Source: an uncultured Roseburia sp. (GTDB lineage Bacteria > Bacillota > Clostridia > Lachnospirales > Lachnospiraceae). Taken from it: a stretch of DNA of 12,273 nucleotides. Below are positions 11,643-12,273 of this stretch, piece by piece (the first letter of the stretch is position 1; each line of letters starts with the position of its first letter). Made by a program: the position numbers and the translations under genes. The stretch covers positions 1-12,273 of the forward strand of contig CAMSEJ010000032.1 of assembly GCA_947057405.1 (NCBI GenBank), given 5' to 3'. The notes under the pieces were generated by a model, which was not told where the DNA came from, did not search any database, and worked only from the letters and a program-made list of their open reading frames with translations.

Positions 11643-12273
11643 TCTGGCAAGCGTAATACTGTCACTCAGCATGGTACTGTCAACGAATATGCCTGTTTTA
11701 GCAACAGAAGTTACAAACGAACCGGCTGCATATTCTGACGAGCTTATGCTATTGCAGGAAGAAGATGCCACTACTGCTGAAACAGAGGAAGTCACAATAA
11801 CGTTAAGTAAAACATCGTTATCCTTAGCAGTAGGCGCAACAGATACCTTAACAGCAACGATTACACCTGATAGCACAACAGACCAAATAACATGGTCCAG
11901 TGATGACGAAAGTATTGCCACCGTATCCGAAGCCGATGGTCCTGTAACCGTTACAGCAGTCGCAGCAGGAACTACCAATATCAAAGCTACATTACCGGCA
12001 AGCGAGGATGGTTCCAGAGCCGAAATAACAGCAACCTGTGCCGTAACCGTAACAGCTGCCCAGACTCAGGAAACAAGTATTACATTAAATCCTACAACCT
12101 TGTCTTTGACAGCAAACGGCGCTACGGGTACCATAACAGCAACCGTTGAAAATGCAGATGCCGATGCAACAGTAACCTGGACATCCAGCGCTCAATCCAT
12201 CGCTACCGTAGCGGCTAACGACTCTGACAGCAAAACAGCCACTGTAACTCCGGTTGCAGCCGGAACCGCAACC
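11620..12273 (+). CDS. Secreted BIG2-domain surface protein, N-terminal 218 residues (runs off right edge)
   Basis: Paralogue of the giant protein on the other strand. MNFKKFKRLASVILS...LSTNMPVLA is a signal peptide closely matching the giant protein's, with cleavage expected after Ala28. An acidic linker follows, then two bacterial Ig-like group 2 domains: about residues 58-145 (ITLSKTSLSLAVGATDTLTA ... GTTNIKA) and from 152 to the edge (ITLNPTTLSLTANGATG ... WTSSAQSIATV). The first ends in ATCAVTV, like ATCTITV in the giant protein. The rest is outside the window. There is no Shine-Dalgarno sequence; AAAAAATCCACAGT directly precedes the ATG exactly as in the divergent gene. I saw no convincing promoter between 11516 and 11619, only a weak extended -10 (TGATATTGT) near 11585. 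Confidence 0.9.
   Translation, partial: MNFKKFKRLASVILSLSMVLSTNMPVLATEVTNEPAAYSDELMLLQEEDATTAETEEVTITLSKTSLSLAVGATDTLTATITPDSTTDQITWSSDDESIATVSEADGPVTVTAVAAGTTNIKATLPASEDGSRAEITATCAVTVTAAQTQETSITLNPTTLSLTANGATGTITATVENADADATVTWTSSAQSIATVAANDSDSKTATVTPVAAGTAT

Noticed and set aside
11562..11984. 140-codon minus-strand ORF
   Set aside because: Antisense to the signal peptide and first BIG2 domain of the gene at 11620; no ribosome site and a valine/serine-rich shadow composition.

Overview
The window looks like chromosomal DNA from a low-to-mid-GC Firmicute, most likely a Clostridia/Lachnospiraceae gut anaerobe. The reasons are a Gram-positive-type DnaE with an intact PHP domain, strong AAGGAGG-type ribosome sites on most genes, a ScrR-like LacI regulator, a very large secreted protein built from CxxC/'GH' repeats with an Ig-like (BIG2) domain, and tiny hydrophobic type I toxin-like ORFs. 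The family-level placement is inference from protein style, not from a search.

Left part (1-4337, all minus strand): the N-terminal 800 residues of DNA polymerase III alpha (dnaE) run off the left edge. A 57-aa two-helix membrane protein lies just upstream, and a perfect TATAAT promoter probably drives both genes. A strong hairpin terminator then separates an 80-aa protein with an HPr-like look and its own good promoter. Upstream of that gene is an 18-bp LacI-type palindrome, then a LacI/ScrR-like repressor gene.

Middle (4358-10618, minus strand): a 1954-aa exported protein with a signal peptide, one BIG2 domain, about 14 degenerate Cys/His repeats, two Listeria-Bacteroides-type repeats and an unclassified C-terminal domain. 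It is followed, probably in the same transcript, by a GC-rich hairpin, a 32-aa acidic peptide with a very strong ribosome site, and a long terminator hairpin.

Right part (10619-12273): the start of a divergent paralogous surface protein gene (signal peptide plus two BIG2 domains, running off the right edge) faces the giant gene across about 1 kb. That kilobase holds two tandem copies (offset about 475 bp) of a module resembling a type I toxin-antitoxin locus. Each copy has an extended -10 promoter, a long leader able to sequester the ribosome site, a 32- or 34-aa one-helix peptide ending in NKTQK, a hairpin overlapping the stop codon, a sense terminator, and an antisense promoter at the matching position. 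The leader is almost identical between copies (about 6 differences in 168 nt), whereas the peptides differ at about 40% of positions. A 37-bp inverted repeat (one mismatch) spans the start codons of the two divergent surface genes and encloses the toxin-like island.

The most interesting element is this island: paired, possibly antisense-controlled micro-toxins placed between divergent giant surface proteins that share an unusual start region without a Shine-Dalgarno sequence.
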